Shown here piece by piece: positions 15,189-16,364 of a stretch of 16,364 nt of DNA. This DNA is from Steroidobacteraceae bacterium. GTDB lineage: Bacteria; Pseudomonadota; Gammaproteobacteria; Steroidobacterales; Steroidobacteraceae. The notes under the pieces are model-generated. The model was not told where the DNA came from. It worked only from the letters and a program-made list of their open reading frames with translations, and did not search any database. Both the position numbers and the translations under genes were made by a program. Position 1 is the first letter of the stretch. The number at the start of each line of letters is the position of its first letter. The stretch spans positions 1 through 16,364 of the forward strand of contig JAICKZ010000027.1 in the NCBI GenBank assembly GCA_025927665.1, given 5' to 3'.

Positions 15189-16364
15189 TTACATGTTGTA
15201 AGCCTTCTCACCATGATCAGCCAGATCCAAACCTTCTTCCTGAGCTTCGTCACTGGAGCGAATTCCAATGGTGTACTTCAGCGTCAGGAGAACAATCGCC
15301 GCAACCGTACCTGACCATAATAGCGACGTGCCAACAGCCCATAATTGACTGATAAATTGTCCAGATGCATCGAAGTCACCCACCTTATTGGCTACATAGT
15401 CATAGACGCCAGTGCCGCCAAGCTTTGGATTGACAAAAATACCGGTGCCAAGCGCACCCAAAATACCACCAACGCAGTGGACGCCGAAGGCGTCAAGCGC
15501 ATCGTCATAACCAAGTAGTGTTTTGAGTTTGGTTGCTGCGAGGAAACAAACGACACCAGCGACGGCACAGATCACAAATGCACCCATGGGCCCCACAAAG
15601 CCCGCAGCAGGTGTGATGGCAACCAGACCCGCAACAATACCGGAACATACGCCGAGCAGGCTGGGTTTGCCTTTCAATAACCATTCGGTTCCGGCCCAAG
15701 CTACCCCGGCGACGGCGGTACCAAACAAAGTATTGAAGAATGCAAGACCGGCAGCACCGGTGGCTTCAAGTGCAGAACCCGCATTGAAGCCGAACCAACC
15801 CATCCACAACATACCCGTGCCAATTGCCGTCATCATCAAACTGTGCGGTGCGAAGTGGAACTTGCCCAAGCCTTTGCGAGGACCAAGGACCAATGCCGCT
15901 ACCAAGGCTGCAATACCCGCGTTGATGTGAACAACCGTGCCGCCAGCAAAGTCAATTGCGCCTTTCTGGAACAAGAAGCCTGCATGTGTTCCCGCCGTAG
16001 CGCCCGCTTCAGCCGTGGTGTATGCATCAGGACCGTCCCAGTACCAAACCATGTGTGCAATCGGCAGGTACGAGAAAATAAACCACAATACGCTGAAAAT
16101 CATGACAGCAGAGAACTTCATTCGCTCTGCCAGTCCACCTGTGATCAGTGCAACAGTGATTGCAGCGAAAGTGAGTTGGAACATGCAGAACACAAAATCG
16201 GGTATGTATTGACCTTTGCTGAAGGTTGCTGCAACCGCGGTGGTTGGATCTTCCAATCCCATGAACCAACCTTTGCCAGCACTGCTCCATGGCATTGCGC
16301 CAAACAATGATGATCCAGTGTCACTGGCCGAGAACGCAACGCCGTAACCAAAGATTACCCACAG
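15189..16364 (-). CDS. amt: Ammonium transporter (Amt/AmtB family), 5' end outside the window
   Basis: This is an inner-membrane ammonium channel. The frame is open to the right edge, and 391 residues are visible of an expected 420-450; a TTG at 16307 is an internal leucine, not the start. Family marks include FGYGVAFSASDTGSS at the visible start, IDFAGGTVVHINAG with the first pore histidine (visible residue ~146), WFGFNAGSAL, and DDALDAFGVHCVGGILGALGTG with the second pore histidine (~296). These twin histidines line the conduction pore. The C-terminal tail GLDLADHGEKAYNM keeps the conserved Asp/His-Gly-Glu pattern that couples to PII protein GlnK. In many bacteria glnK lies directly upstream and the pair is under NtrC/sigma-54 control; that region is outside this window. 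Confidence 0.96.
   Translation of the reverse strand: MWVIFGYGVAFSASDTGSSLFGAMPWSSAGKGWFMGLEDPTTAVAATFSKGQYIPDFVFCMFQLTFAAITVALITGGLAERMKFSAVMIFSVLWFIFSYLPIAHMVWYWDGPDAYTTAEAGATAGTHAGFLFQKGAIDFAGGTVVHINAGIAALVAALVLGPRKGLGKFHFAPHSLMMTAIGTGMLWMGWFGFNAGSALEATGAAGLAFFNTLFGTAVAGVAWAGTEWLLKGKPSLLGVCSGIVAGLVAITPAAGFVGPMGAFVICAVAGVVCFLAATKLKTLLGYDDALDAFGVHCVGGILGALGTGIFVNPKLGGTGVYDYVANKVGDFDASGQFISQLWAVGTSLLWSGTVAAIVLLTLKYTIGIRSSDEAQEEGLDLADHGEKAYNM

Noticed and set aside
15523..15930. Long plus-strand open frame rich in Pro and Ala opposite amt
   Set aside because: It is an antisense shadow of a strongly conserved membrane protein gene; composition follows from the complementary codons and there is no ribosome site or known motif.

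Overview
The window is a chromosomal stretch of a gammaproteobacterium. The strongest evidence is the block rpmG–rpmB–radC (minus strand) / coaBC–dut (plus strand) / pyrE (minus strand). Its order and orientations match the E. coli mutM/rpmGB–radC–dfp–dut–slmA–pyrE region, and an AlgZ/AlgR-type sensor–regulator pair and close RpoH, AmpG and TrmB relatives fit the same group. Codon and base use look even and moderately AT-leaning throughout. I see no insertion sequence, phage gene, integrase, CRISPR array, tRNA or rRNA. The exact order cannot be settled from this window; a Pseudomonas/Xanthomonas/Nevskia-like lineage is a guess.

Layout. 1-112: the start of a minus-strand gene that runs off the left edge. 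113-351: a divergent control region holding a near-perfect CIRCE (HrcA operator) and overlapping sigma-E-like and sigma-70-like promoters for rpoH. 352-1224: rpoH with a terminator. 1427-3349: a secreted glycoside-hydrolase-like protein of unknown family, facing a Tat-exported sugar isomerase-like TIM-barrel protein (3460-4362) across a strong hairpin. 4533-5722: rpmG, rpmB and radC on the minus strand, with a bidirectional terminator beyond rpmG. 5775-5841: a 15-bp perfect inverted repeat in the radC/coaBC divergent region. 5918-7664: coaBC and dut. 7665-8324: a small secreted DUF4124-like protein where E. coli has slmA. 8409-9059: pyrE, divergent from ampG (9168-10538). 10535-10855: a small acidic conserved protein. 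10996-14436: a minus-strand cluster running beta-hydroxyacid dehydrogenase, algZ, algR, trmB. 14497-14949: a second DUF4124 protein. 15189-16364: most of an ammonium transporter gene whose 5' end lies beyond the window.

Functions fall into heat shock control (rpoH), translation (rpmG, rpmB, trmB), cofactor and nucleotide synthesis (coaBC, dut, pyrE), cell-wall recycling (ampG), signalling (algZ/algR), ammonium uptake (amt) and a two-gene exported carbohydrate-related pair. Most of this is ordinary core genome. The most notable signal is the rpoH control region, where a CIRCE operator sits directly on the promoter, which would link the HrcA and sigma-32 heat shock circuits. Second is the long inverted repeat between radC and coaBC, which no gene explains.
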